From Lewinellaceae bacterium (GTDB lineage: Bacteria > Bacteroidota > Bacteroidia > Chitinophagales > Saprospiraceae): a stretch of 64,000 bases of DNA. The position numbers and the translations under genes are program-made. The DNA lies in contig JACJXZ010000005.1 of the NCBI GenBank assembly GCA_020636375.1, forward strand, positions 567,473 through 631,472. Direction: 5' to 3'. This document shows positions 42,629 through 51,373 of the stretch, one piece after another; the first letter of the stretch is position 1, and each line of letters begins with the position of its first letter. The notes beneath the pieces are model-generated. The model was given only the letters and a program-made list of their open reading frames with translations. It ran no database searches and was not told the origin of the DNA.

Positions 42629-43305
42629 TTCCTCCCCCCCTTGAGTTCATCCTGCAGCTTGGCCAGTTTATCCCATTCGCCTTTGGCGGCCAGTTTGGCC
42701 TGTTGCGTCCAGGTAGTGGGGTCGTGCATTTTGAAGCGGGGGCCGGCAGCGGCCAGGATGTCGGTGAGGGTTTTCTTCGTGGCTTTGGCCAGTGCGTCGA
42801 AGGTAGTGATACCTGCTTCGTTGAAGAGTTTCTCGATCTTGGGCCCGATGCCTTCGATCTTTTTCAGGTCGTCGGCTGCCGGGGCTGCTTTTTGGGGAGC
42901 AGCCGCCTTTTTGGCCGGCGCCTTGGTGGTTTTAGCCGCCGCTTTTTTCGGTGCGGCAGCCTTTTTGGCAGATGTTGCTTTCTTTTCCGGAGCTGGGCTG
43001 GCATCCAGGGTCAGTACGGAGTTATCCCCGCCGAATTCATTAGGCACGTAGCCGTCGGCCTGGTAGTCGTTTTCCCAACGGCCCTGGTCCATCGTGTACC
43101 TGAACTGGTAAGAACGGCCTGTTTCCAGTTCCAGGGTGGCGGTGTATTCGTTTTTCACGACCTTCATCGGCGCGCCGTTCTCCCAGCTCCAGTCGTTAAA
43201 ATCGCCAAGGACTTTTACTTCGCTGGCGCCGGCGGCGGCCTCTTTGGGTAAAGTGAAGGTTACCTTGCAGGCAGGTTTGTTTTTGAGGTACTGTTTTTTG
43301 AGCAT
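42625..43305 (-). CDS. Glycogen-binding module fused to a helix-hairpin-helix domain
   Basis: 226 residues from the ATG at 43303-43305. Residues 1-95 match the small protein at 42195-42503 (VKVLGDFNDWSWENGAPMK, YQFRYTMDQGRWENDYQ, FGGDNSVLTL). Residues 100-145 are a Lys/Ala/Pro-rich linker resembling histone H1 tails. Residues 148-205 are a helix-hairpin-helix domain (DDLKKIEGIGPKIEKLFNEA, TTFDALAKATKKTLTDIL) of the DUF4332/L21-like type. An alpha-glucan-binding domain linked to a nucleic-acid-type module by a histone-like tail is unusual. No enzyme domain is present. Confidence 0.88.
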   Translation of the reverse strand: MLKKQYLKNKPACKVTFTLPKEAAAGASEVKVLGDFNDWSWENGAPMKVVKNEYTATLELETGRSYQFRYTMDQGRWENDYQADGYVPNEFGGDNSVLTLDASPAPEKKATSAKKAAAPKKAAAKTTKAPAKKAAAPQKAAPAADDLKKIEGIGPKIEKLFNEAGITTFDALAKATKKTLTDILAAAGPRFKMHDPTTWTQQAKLAAKGEWDKLAKLQDELKGGRK

Positions 43306-43652
43306 GTCGTTAATTTTTAGTTCTCTAATGAATGGTATGCGATAAAAGAAGAACAAATCCTCGGTTTTTGATATTGCCCTTCCTTCCATTTATCAGAGTA
43401 ACATTTTTACAAACTAGTTAGTGTATTTAAAACACTAAGGCGCAAATTTATGGCAAAAATAGTTTATAGTCAATTGATTTTCAAAGTTTAGAAGGATAAA
43501 AGATCATCGGGAGCAGGGGGCAGCAAATGGTATTATATTGGTCCGAAGTCGGGGATTCGGAATAAAAACAGACAAAAACAAGCGCCGCCAAACCGGATTT
43601 TTGCCGCTGCGGGTTCTGCGAAATTTTACTTTGCGCAAAAAAAGTGTGCTTT
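43306..43652. other. Intergenic region between the CAT-like and glycogen-binding genes
   Basis: About 350 bp, AT-rich near 43380-43510 (probable promoter area of the leftward glycogen-binding gene). No gene or notable repeat was seen. Confidence 0.4.
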
Positions 43653-44291
43653 TTACAAAAAAAACTGCGGGGAAGACAGCAAAGCCTGAATATTTTCGAA
43701 ATATTGGCCCATGTGCCGGCCGTCGACCAGGGCATGGTGAGCCTGGACGGATAAGGGCAGCCAAACCTTATCTCCTTCTCCGTGGTATTTCCCCCAGGCG
43801 ATACGCGGCACGGAATCGGCCGGCTCGTAATGCATGGCGTGCTGCAGGCTGGTGAAGCTGATCCAGGGGATGGCGGAGAGGTAAAGGAAATCATCGCGCC
43901 CTTCTTCATCCTCCAGCGAGGGTTGCTGCTGCATAGCCTCCATCCGGCGGAGGGTTTCCCTGGCGAAAGCCCGGTAGTTTTCCTGGTAACGGACGGTACA
44001 GAAGCTGAAAACGTCGGAGGCTTCCGTCAGGACGGTAAAAGACGGGTGGGCGCTTTCGTGTTCCACCACCTGGCTTCCCCGGATGCGTTGCCGGAAGGCG
44101 GGAATCCCGTTAGCGGTGCGGGCAATGCAGTAAACAATTGTTGGCGTGAAGCGCAGTTGCCGGGCTTCCAGGGCCGGCAGCAAGGCGCTGATGTCCACCC
44201 GGGCGCAGATATTGAAATGCGGTTGGCTCATGTTCCGGAAGAATTCAAAATGCTTGCGCCGGTGCTCGTCGGCAAATCGGATCACCTTCAC
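43653..44291 (-). CDS. Chloramphenicol acetyltransferase-like protein
   Basis: 212 residues, the typical CAT subunit length. The catalytic motif HHALVDGRH near residue 187 keeps the reactive His and the Asp, and PHFNICARVDIS, the TPTIVYCIARTANGIPAFRQ segment and IPWISFTSLQHAMHY correspond to conserved CAT blocks. The family acetylates chloramphenicol with acetyl-CoA as trimers in the cytoplasm; homologues outside resistance elements may have other substrates. No mobile element or resistance gene is next to it, so resistance is not shown. Confidence 0.85.
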   Translation of the reverse strand: MKVIRFADEHRRKHFEFFRNMSQPHFNICARVDISALLPALEARQLRFTPTIVYCIARTANGIPAFRQRIRGSQVVEHESAHPSFTVLTEASDVFSFCTVRYQENYRAFARETLRRMEAMQQQPSLEDEEGRDDFLYLSAIPWISFTSLQHAMHYEPADSVPRIAWGKYHGEGDKVWLPLSVQAHHALVDGRHMGQYFENIQALLSSPQFFL

Positions 44292-45065
44292 TGGGTTTGA
44301 CTGTTTTTATTCCATTCAGATGTATGCGGAAAATGATTATGAATTTATGAATAAACAGAGGGCTGCCTTTTTTATTTGAAAAAGTTTTATTTATTTTACG
44401 CCAGTAAGTAACAGATTATCCAAAAACAACCTGTACGGTCACTGCAACGCAAATTAGCATCCCCGGTACCGTTCTGATTCCCCACCATACGTGTCAGGCA
44501 GTTCGTAAAGAACGGCTGAATTTCTTTTGCCCATTTGGTAAGTTAAGCAGGACTTAACCCTACTTTATTTCTTATATACGACTCCAGAAAGGCACCTAAA
44601 GTCTTGGAGGATGGAGTCCGGGTTATGGCGTTAGCGTTGTTTCACGGGTTCCATCCACTCTGCCTGCCCGCGTTCCTGAACGAAACGGAATGCACTTTTC
44701 GGAGGTGGAAACGGATTTTTTTTTACCTTTGGCCATGTTAAGTATCCGGACGAAAATGATGAGATACGGTCCTGGCCTTTAAAGCCTGGCAATTCAGTTG
44801 CTCATTCATTTTTTGATCCAGTCCTTTTACTTACACTTTCTTACATTGACAAAGAATCAGTTCTACGGCGGTAACCGTAACGTGGAGAAGCAACTATTCT
44901 CCAGGCAAACACTGTGATGTAAGCAAACCGCCAAAACGGGGGGCGCTGCCAAGGCAGCGCCTTCTCGTTTTTAGTGCATCCGCATACACGCTGCCTGCCC
45001 GAACAATCGCCGGCCACCGCGCCCTGCGACAAATATGCGGATACACATGCGATCCCCGGCCTGTC
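44292..45065. other. Large gene-free region
   Basis: About 770 bp without a convincing gene. 44942-44961 is a 9-bp hairpin GGCGCTGCC AA GGCAGCGCC followed by TTCTCGTTTTT, a likely terminator on the plus strand, so a small RNA or short peptide gene upstream (44840-44940) is possible. A 25-codon frame there (TKNQFYGGNRNVEKQLFSRQ) starts only with TTG. Confidence 0.4.
44942..44972 (+). terminator. Orphan terminator-like hairpin
   Basis: GGCGCTGCC, loop AA, GGCAGCGCC, then TTCTCGTTTTT. No assigned gene ends upstream of it on the plus strand, which makes the preceding 100 bp worth testing for a transcript. Confidence 0.6.
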
Positions 45066-46250
45066 CTACCATCCGAACTTCTTCCTGATCTCCTTCGGCA
45101 CGGCTTCCTTGTGGGTCATAAAGGAGAGGGTTTTGTAACGCACGTAGTTCTTGCTCATATACAAATATCCCTCGTGGTCGTTATTGACGCCCCAGGAGTT
45201 TTTCACCAGGTACCATTCCTTGCCCGTCTGGTCTTTGGAGATGCCGACGAGCTGCATGCCGTGGTCATCGGTCGTGGAATAGTTGTCATAGGCCGCCTGC
45301 CGGACTTCAACGGTAATGTCCATTTCCGGTTTGGGGCCGTTGAAGAGGCCGGCCCGCTCTTCGTCCGTCATGTCGTTGAAATCTTTCTGAGGGACGTAGG
45401 CGATGCCGTTCTTCCAGGAGAAATACTTTTCGCTTACATCGCCGGCCCAGGCTACGGAGTAGCCCTTGCGCAGGGCGTGGTCAATGATGCTGATCATGTC
45501 TTCCATCTGCACGTTGTAGGAAGTGCCGTACGCCCAGTTGTCCGGCACCATAATGATACAGGGTTTGTACAGTTCGTGGTGAGTCCAGGAGGTGAACTGC
45601 ACATAGTCGTCGCTCTGGATGCCGACGACCTCCCGGGCAAAAGACTTCGGCGTATAGGTTTTCCCCATGTACTCAAACTCGCCGGGATACTCGCCGAGGT
45701 AAACATCGAGCACTTTATTGTAGGCTTCTTTCCACACCGGAGTAAGGGTTTTGTTCTTATTGGCCACCACGGCATCGAGCATGCCTTTGAGCACCGCCTC
45801 CATCTCGCCGTGCCGGTTGTAGTCCAACCCGTAGTTGAGCCCGGCGTAGGCTGCTTCCGGAACAATGCCGTATTTCCGGTACATGTCGAACACATCCGGC
45901 AGGGCGCCGCCCTGGCCGAAATTCAGGTTGCCATGCATGCGCACATAGCGGTCGGCCTTGTCCTCATAAGTGGTGCGGACGATGAACATTTCCGAGAGGT
46001 CTACCGGCTCTTTGCCCATACGGGCCATTTCCGACTCCAGGAAAGAATTGGTGCTGTAGCTCCAGCAAGTGCCGGAAGCGCCCTGGTTTTCCACCGCCAG
46101 GCGCTCTACATCCACCACGGTTTCCCATTGGAAACCTTCCTTCGCATGCTCGCTTTGATTGTCTTTTACCTTGTTGATGAGGTCTACTTGTGCAAAAGCG
46201 GGCCCGGCTAACAGCAGCGCCAACCCCAGGATCTTATTTTTTAGTTGCAT
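45066..46250 (-). CDS. C1 family cysteine peptidase, aminopeptidase C/bleomycin-hydrolase type, exported
   Basis: 394 residues from the ATG at 46248-46250, with signal peptide LGLALLLAGPAFAQ. The catalytic Cys lies in VENQGASGTCWSYSTNSFLE, the His in TTDDHGMQLVGISKD and the Asn in WYLVKNSWGVNN. The papain-like fold with HGNLNFGQGGALPDVFDMYR is that of PepC/bleomycin hydrolase, normally cytoplasmic hexamers, but this copy is predicted to be periplasmic, as common in Bacteroidota. Normal length; the C-terminus ends KEIRKKFGW without the self-processing arm. Confidence 0.93.
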   Translation of the reverse strand: MQLKNKILGLALLLAGPAFAQVDLINKVKDNQSEHAKEGFQWETVVDVERLAVENQGASGTCWSYSTNSFLESEMARMGKEPVDLSEMFIVRTTYEDKADRYVRMHGNLNFGQGGALPDVFDMYRKYGIVPEAAYAGLNYGLDYNRHGEMEAVLKGMLDAVVANKNKTLTPVWKEAYNKVLDVYLGEYPGEFEYMGKTYTPKSFAREVVGIQSDDYVQFTSWTHHELYKPCIIMVPDNWAYGTSYNVQMEDMISIIDHALRKGYSVAWAGDVSEKYFSWKNGIAYVPQKDFNDMTDEERAGLFNGPKPEMDITVEVRQAAYDNYSTTDDHGMQLVGISKDQTGKEWYLVKNSWGVNNDHEGYLYMSKNYVRYKTLSFMTHKEAVPKEIRKKFGW

Positions 46251-46315
46251 AATCTTTTGGTTTTGTTTTAAGCGCCGCAAAATTAAGAAAAAAACAGCCG
46301 GTTTTCAGGGTGAAA

Positions 46316-47755
46316 TTATTGCGAATGACTCAACCTGCCTGCGCACTGCACAATAGTTTCCCACGCCTCCTCCACCTGTTTTTCCTCCACCCACAGGCCG
46401 GCGATGACGAGCCGGATCGTGAAGCGCCCGTTCAGCCGTGTGGGAGAAAGGAACACCTTGCCGGCCCGGTTGATGGCTTCCAGGAGTTTTTCGTTCAAGG
46501 CATCGGCAGCCTGCGCAGAAAGGCCGCGGCCCGGCGGCAGGTACCGGAAACAGATGGTGCTCAGGGGAGCGGGGGCCAGGATTTCAAAGCCGGGTGTTTT
46601 CTCCATACGGAACCGCAGGGCCGCTGCCAGCTCCAGGTGCCGGCCGATGATCCTGGCGTAGCCCTGCCTGCCGAAATACCGGATGTTGGCCCACAGCTTC
46701 AGGGCCTTGAACCGGCGCCCGAGGGTCAGGCCGTAGTCGTAGTAATTGGTCACCTGCTCGTCGTAAGCCGTCTTCAGGTAGTCCGGCGTCAGCGAAAAGG
46801 CGCCGCGCAGGTACTGGCGCTCCCGCAGGAACAGGACGCTGGTATCCAGGGACAGGAACATCCATTTATGCGGGTTGACGGTAATGCTGTCGGCCTTTTC
46901 CCAGCCCCTGAACAGGGGGCGGCAGCCTTCCAGGATGGCCGCCGGGCCGGCGTGAGCGGCGTCGATGTGGAGCCAGGTGCCGGACTCCTGGCAAATATCC
47001 GCAATATCCGCCACGGGATCCATGGCGGTACAAGAGGTGGTGCCCAGGGTAGCGATGACGCAAAGGGGCCGGAAACCGGCTTCCACATCTTTCCGGAGCT
47101 GTTTCTCCAACGCTTCCGGTTGCATGCGGAAGGCCTCGTCTACCGGAATGTCGATGATATTCTGCCGCCCGACGCCCAGCGCCATCAGCGCCTTGGCGAT
47201 AGAGGAATGGGCGTGGGCGGTGGCATAGGCGCGCAGGGGCGGCTGGCCGGGCTGCCAACCCTGCTCGCGAAAGGCCGGCCCCAGCACCTTCTCCCGTGCC
47301 GCCGCCATGCCGTGGAAACTGCTCAGCGACCCGCCCTCGAAGATGATGCCCCAGAAGGCCTCGGGCAGGCCCAGCAGTTGCCGAAGCCAGCCGGTGGCGA
47401 TTTCTTCCAGCTCGGCGCCGGCCGGACAGGACAGCCAGTTCATGCAGTTGGCGTTGGTGGCCGTGATGAGCATTTCAGACAGCAGGCTGGCCGGGCTGGC
47501 CGTGGAATTGAAGTAGGCCATAAAGCCGGGATGGTTCCATACCGTCATCCCGGGCAGGATGTGCTCCCGGAAACCGGCAAGGATGTCTTCCAGCTGCCGG
47601 CCTTCTTCCGGCAGGTCCGTCTCGAGGGCACCCAGCGCCTGCCCCGGTTCCAGTCGCGGAAGGGCAGGCAGCACCTCCAGCTGTTCGAAAAGCGTTTGCG
47701 CAAAACCGGCCGCCAGATCCCCGGCCCGCCCGAAATCCTCTTTGTATGCTCTCAT
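46316..47755 (-). CDS. PLP-dependent aromatic-amino-acid-decarboxylase-family enzyme
   Basis: 479 residues from the ATG at 47753-47755 (MRAYKEDFGRAGDLAAGFAQ). Group II decarboxylase: WNHPGFMAYFNSTASPASLL, FEGGSLSSFHGMAAAREKVL, THIDAAHAG-like LHIDAAHAGPAA and the Schiff-base Lys in TVNPHKWMFLSLDTS. It would decarboxylate an aromatic L-amino acid (tryptophan, tyrosine, Dopa or phenylalanine) to the amine; the substrate is not determinable. The two genes upstream and downstream on the same strand lie 60-80 bp away. The 29-codon longer frame overlaps the preceding gene and is rejected. Confidence 0.93.
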   Translation of the reverse strand: MRAYKEDFGRAGDLAAGFAQTLFEQLEVLPALPRLEPGQALGALETDLPEEGRQLEDILAGFREHILPGMTVWNHPGFMAYFNSTASPASLLSEMLITATNANCMNWLSCPAGAELEEIATGWLRQLLGLPEAFWGIIFEGGSLSSFHGMAAAREKVLGPAFREQGWQPGQPPLRAYATAHAHSSIAKALMALGVGRQNIIDIPVDEAFRMQPEALEKQLRKDVEAGFRPLCVIATLGTTSCTAMDPVADIADICQESGTWLHIDAAHAGPAAILEGCRPLFRGWEKADSITVNPHKWMFLSLDTSVLFLRERQYLRGAFSLTPDYLKTAYDEQVTNYYDYGLTLGRRFKALKLWANIRYFGRQGYARIIGRHLELAAALRFRMEKTPGFEILAPAPLSTICFRYLPPGRGLSAQAADALNEKLLEAINRAGKVFLSPTRLNGRFTIRLVIAGLWVEEKQVEEAWETIVQCAGRLSHSQ

Positions 47756-47838
47756 GGAAGGTGCAGTTTGTTGGATAGGCCAATTTACCGCTTTCCAGGC
47801 AGGAAATGCCGCTGCATTGATGTACCCACCGGCAACAT

Positions 47839-48642
47839 TCACACCACCTCCTCCGCCTCCCCCAGCGCCTCCTTGCCCAGGATGTGCAGGTCGGACAACT
47901 CATACATGACGATCGTCACCGCTACCGAAGTCAGTATGGGCGCCGCGATCACTCCCGCCACCGGGACGAGCATCATCAGGTAGGCCACCAGGCCGGCAGC
48001 GGCGGCAACCCCCACGTAGTTCAACGCATAGCGGCTGCTCTCCTTGATCGTCAGCTCAAACTGCTCGTGGTAGTTGTCCAGAATGGCAAAACCCAGGAAG
48101 TAACACTGGATGGCGAAGACGCAGGCCGGCTGCAGGAAATCGATGAACCCGAAGATGCCGAAAAAAATCTTGAAAAGGATCGTAAAGACCAGCTCCATCA
48201 CCCAGGCGTAAATGCCCACTTTGATCATGCGGACCTGGGCGTCGACAAAGTCCTGGAACTCAGCGCTCGCTTCGCTCCCCGAGAGGAGGTACAGGGTGCG
48301 GCGGCTAAAGTGAAAAACCAGAACCTCCAGCAGCACGAGCATGGCGTACTTCATGCCTCCGCTGAACAGGAAGCCGAATCCTTCGCTGAAAACCATGCCC
48401 ATGCTTTGGAATGCCTGCCCGGGGTTGCTGAGGCTGAAGTTCTGGAACCAATCGATGGCGATCGACAGGAATTTGAGGCCGGCGATGAGGGCAATGACGA
48501 TGAGAAAGCGGGACAACCAGCCGTACTTCCAGAATCCTTCCCACAGGCGGTTGTCCTGGATGAAACGGCCGGCAGCCGGCATCTTGAACAGGGTGTAACG
48601 GAATTGTTCTCCGTATTCTTTTAGGTCAGGTTTTTTCTTCAT
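47839..48642 (-). CDS. Multi-pass membrane protein, possibly EI24/CysZ-like
   Basis: 267 residues, MKKKPDLKEYGEQFRYTLFK at the start, then membrane segments (44-65, 90-115, 145-170, 180-195, 215-240). LGFAILDNYHEQFELTIKES followed by LVPVAGVIAAPILTSVAVTIV recalls the EI24/CysZ family, but the match is by eye only. Upstream of the decarboxylase on the same strand, with a gap of 83 bp. Confidence 0.6.
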   Translation of the reverse strand: MKKKPDLKEYGEQFRYTLFKMPAAGRFIQDNRLWEGFWKYGWLSRFLIVIALIAGLKFLSIAIDWFQNFSLSNPGQAFQSMGMVFSEGFGFLFSGGMKYAMLVLLEVLVFHFSRRTLYLLSGSEASAEFQDFVDAQVRMIKVGIYAWVMELVFTILFKIFFGIFGFIDFLQPACVFAIQCYFLGFAILDNYHEQFELTIKESSRYALNYVGVAAAAGLVAYLMMLVPVAGVIAAPILTSVAVTIVMYELSDLHILGKEALGEAEEVV

Positions 48643-48759
48643 GTTGGGTTGGTTTTGGGTTTTCGCCCGGCAAATTTAGAAGGAGCCGGCTGGTTAAAAT
48701 CGTTTTTTAGATGATGGCCAGGGGTTATTCGATGGAGGAAAGGGGGATACCCCACATTT

Positions 48760-49794
48760 TCATCGTATATCCTTCACGCAGCGGAATCCCGTGTGGCTGA
48801 GGCCTGAATCCGGGCTGGACTTCATCCGCCGGGCCACGCGGTAGCCGCTGCAGTAGGCGTCGTTGCAGAGGAAGGAGCCGCCGCGGATGGAGCGTTTGGG
48901 CGTAAAGGGTTCCATGGGGTCAAAGGAATCGTCCGGGCCGCCGGGGTTGGCCTTGCCGGCTGCCGCCTGCCGGTAGTATTCGGCGTGGTACCAGTCGGCG
49001 CACCATTCCCACACGTTGCCGGCCATGTCATACAGGCCATAGCCGTTGGGCGGGAAACTCCGGACGGGCGCCGGGCCGTAGAATCCGTCCTCTTCCGTAT
49101 TTTCATAAGGAAACAGGCCCTGCCAGAAGTTGGCGCGCGGCTTGCCCTGGCTGGCCGGCTCGTTGCCCCAGGGGTAGATGGGGTCATCCTGCCCGCCCAT
49201 GGCCGCCCATTCCCACTCCGCCTCGGTAGGCAGCCGTTTGCCGGCCCATTCGGCGTAAGCTACGGCGTCTTCCCACGCTACCTGTACGGCGGGTTGGTCC
49301 ATTTTGCCTTCGATGGAACTGCCGGGCCCTTCCGGGTGGCGCCAGTCGGCGCCGTTCGTCCAGTGCCACCATTGCGAGACGTCATCCAGCGGCACCGGGT
49401 TGGGGGTAGGATGAAAGACCAGAGCGCCGGGCTGCAGCAGGCTGTCCGGCGGCCGGGGGATATCCGGCGGCAGCTGTTTTTTCATCTCCTCCCAGTCGAT
49501 TGCCCGCTCGGCGACCGTCACGTACCCGGTAGCTTCCACAAAGGCGGCGAACTGCCGGTTGGTAACCTCCGTGACGTCCATAAAAAAGGGCGCCACCGCT
49601 ACCTCGTGCCGCGGCAGCTCGTCGGGGTCCGCCTGATTGCTCTTGCCGCCCATAACAAAGGTGCCTCCGGGGATGTATGCCATGCCCTCCGGTGCCTCCG
49701 GCGGCGGCAAATCGCCGGAAGGGCCGCCGGGCCCGCAGGCAAAGGCCAGCAGCAGGGCAACGCTCAGTATATTTCTAATTTGTCTGTCGTTCAT
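48760..49794 (-). CDS. Formylglycine-generating enzyme (SUMF1 domain) lipoprotein
   Basis: 344 residues from ATG at 49792-49794 with a lipobox, LLLAFACGPG. The SUMF1 fold is clear: IPGGTFVMGG, PFFMDVTEVTNRQFAAFVEA, YAEWAGKRLPTEAEWEWAAM, YDMAGNVWEWCADWYH. The segment RGGSFLCNDAYCSGYRVARR keeps both cysteines that bind the metal in true formylglycine-generating enzymes, and SPDSGLSHTGFRC follows. These convert a Cys of sulfatases (CxPxR) into formylglycine. Many SUMF1-domain proteins lack these cysteines, so this one is probably a genuine enzyme. No sulfatase gene is in the window. The lipoprotein signal places it in the periplasm. Confidence 0.92.
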   Translation of the reverse strand: MNDRQIRNILSVALLLAFACGPGGPSGDLPPPEAPEGMAYIPGGTFVMGGKSNQADPDELPRHEVAVAPFFMDVTEVTNRQFAAFVEATGYVTVAERAIDWEEMKKQLPPDIPRPPDSLLQPGALVFHPTPNPVPLDDVSQWWHWTNGADWRHPEGPGSSIEGKMDQPAVQVAWEDAVAYAEWAGKRLPTEAEWEWAAMGGQDDPIYPWGNEPASQGKPRANFWQGLFPYENTEEDGFYGPAPVRSFPPNGYGLYDMAGNVWEWCADWYHAEYYRQAAAGKANPGGPDDSFDPMEPFTPKRSIRGGSFLCNDAYCSGYRVARRMKSSPDSGLSHTGFRCVKDIR

Positions 49795-49840
49795 GGCCAA
49801 AAGTTACAATTTCCGCTGAAATCGCTACAAATAGAACTAT

Positions 49841-49966
49841 GGCTACCCGTCTAAGGGCCTCGGCGTGAGCTCGGCCGAACGCTGGACACTCCATGCCTCC
49901 TGCACACGCTCGGCCTCGACTCCGCTCGGCTTTCCCCTTTCTGCTGCCCAACCTTAGACGGATAGC
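49841..49966. repeat. 126-bp element with terminal inverted repeats
   Basis: GGCTACCCGTCTAAGG (49841-49856) and CCTTAGACGGATAGCC (49951-49966) are inverted with one mismatch. The core 49888-49945 is inverted relative to the copy at 15022-15124 while the flanking GTGAGCTCGGCCGAACGCTG keeps its orientation. Confidence 0.88.
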
Positions 49967-49989
49967 CAGAACTATCCTCAAACCCCATT

Positions 49990-50036
49990 CAGCCAACAAT
50001 ATAACAATATAGCTATATAACAACATGGCTATATTA
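49990..50036. repeat. Short AACAATAT/AACATGGC array
   Basis: Five imperfect 8-bp units (ATATAACA, ATATAGCT and similar), the same core as 26467-26537, just beyond the stop of the sigma factor gene. Confidence 0.8.
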
Positions 50037-50054
50037 CCATCCCCCCCTACCCCC

Positions 50055-50609
50055 CTACAACAACAGGTGCAGGTACCCCTGCAGCCGCTCCCGGAGTATC
50101 TTCAGCGCTTTGCCCATCTGGTTCTCCACCGTTTTGACGGAGATGCCCATCTGGTCGGCGATCTCTTTGTAGGTGAGTTCTTCGTATCGGCTCAGCTGAA
50201 AGACGGTGCGGCATTTGGGAGGAAGGGTATTGATGGCGGCGGAGACGCTTTCCTGCAGCTCGCCGTGCAGGTAGGCCTCCTCGGCGCTGGGGCCGGACTC
50301 GCTCTCGTTTTCCGGGATGAACTCCTCTTCCTCGTAGCGCTTATTGCGGCGCAGGTAACCCAGGGCTTCGTTCATGGCCATGCGGCGGAGATAGGCCGGC
50401 AGCGAAGAGGTGACCTGGATGGCGTGGCGCTTTTCCCAGAAGCGGAGGAAAACTTCCTGCGCCAGGTCTTCGGTAGTGGAATGGTCTCTGATGAAACGGT
50501 GGATAGACTGGCAAACAAGGGGATAGTGGTCCTGAAAAAGATCTTTCAGGGCAGTCCGGTCGTCGGATTTAAGGCGGTTTAATATGTCTTCTGCTCGTTG
50601 TGTAGACAT
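50055..50609 (-). CDS. ECF-type RNA polymerase sigma-70 factor
   Basis: 184 residues from the ATG at 50607-50609. Sigma-2 region: ALKDLFQDHYPLVCQSIHRF, DHSTTEDLAQEVFLRFWEKR. Sigma-4 region: INTLPPKCRTVFQLSRYEEL, TYKEIADQMGISVKTVENQM. This is the Bacteroidota group usually paired with a FecR anti-sigma factor and a SusC/SusD transporter. Neither is adjacent here: the next leftward gene is the formylglycine-generating enzyme. It is therefore an orphan, or its partner is elsewhere. Confidence 0.95.
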   Translation of the reverse strand: MSTQRAEDILNRLKSDDRTALKDLFQDHYPLVCQSIHRFIRDHSTTEDLAQEVFLRFWEKRHAIQVTSSLPAYLRRMAMNEALGYLRRNKRYEEEEFIPENESESGPSAEEAYLHGELQESVSAAINTLPPKCRTVFQLSRYEELTYKEIADQMGISVKTVENQMGKALKILRERLQGYLHLLL

Positions 50610-50831
50610 CAATTCGGCCTGGGTGTTTTAAAGTGCCGGGAGCTTGCCTTCCGGAAACCCGGCCGCAAGCATACAAAATATCGAACTGCAAAATACAAAG
50701 CGTTCGACGGAAACAAGCTTTTTTTCGAGTTAATCGTTAAAAGGCGTGGTTCAATGGTTGTTTTTTTCTATTGAATGGTAATATTGCGGTATGACGAGTG
50801 CCCTCATACCGTACTGCTCAAAACTGTCCGC

Positions 50832-51350
50832 ATGACCTACTCTTACCTGCGCTACGCGCTGATCGTCTTATTCCTGGGCCTTGGCCTGCTCCTGCACGTG
50901 CAGCTGGGGCTGTCGCAGGCCTGGTACCTCTATCTCGCCGGCTTTTTATTGTTGGTTTCCCACCTGGTTTTCGGCAACGTCTGGCTGGCGTTCAACAGCC
51001 TGAAACGCGGCCAGCCCGAAAAGGCGGAAGCCCTGCTCCGGCAGGTCTGGAACCCCGGGTGGCTCGTCCGTTCCAACCGGGCGTATTACTACTTTACCCT
51101 GGGCATGCTCTACCTCCAGCACAAAAAACCAGGCGAGGCCAGGGGCCACCTGCAGAAAGCCATATCCCTGGGGCTCAGAAAGCCAAATGACCACGCCCTG
51201 GCGCTGCTCAACCTCGCCCACATCGCCTACCTCCAGAAAGACCCCGGCCTGGCCCGCCAGGCACTGGCCGAAGCCCGGGCCCTGCAACCCACCGACCTGA
51301 TGATCAAGGACAACCTGCAGAGGATGGAGGGGATGCTGGGGAGGGGGTAG
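50832..51350 (+). CDS. Membrane-anchored tetratricopeptide-like protein, paralogue 1
   Basis: 172 residues from the ATG at 50832. Two N-terminal membrane helices (YALIVLFLGLGLLLHVQLGL, YLYLAGFLLLVSHLVFGNV), then tetratricopeptide-like repeats: WNPGWLVRSNRAYYYFTLGM and YLQKDPGLARQALAEARALQ. The block RSNRAYYYFTLGMLYLQ corresponds to ATNRAYYYMIKGSIALA in the gene at 51762-52367, so the two are diverged tandem paralogues. No function known. Confidence 0.75.
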   Translation: MTYSYLRYALIVLFLGLGLLLHVQLGLSQAWYLYLAGFLLLVSHLVFGNVWLAFNSLKRGQPEKAEALLRQVWNPGWLVRSNRAYYYFTLGMLYLQHKKPGEARGHLQKAISLGLRKPNDHALALLNLAHIAYLQKDPGLARQALAEARALQPTDLMIKDNLQRMEGMLGRG

Positions 51351-51373
51351 GGATGGGTGCATGGGTGTATTGT
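51351..51373. other. Short spacer before the palindromic repeat
   Basis: A few bases between the paralogue 1 stop and the dispersed palindrome; nothing notable. Confidence 0.3.

Noticed and set aside
43653..44291. Acquired antibiotic resistance gene
   Set aside because: CAT-like with intact catalytic motif, but codon use and GC match the neighbours and there is no mobile element nearby, so acquisition or resistance cannot be claimed.
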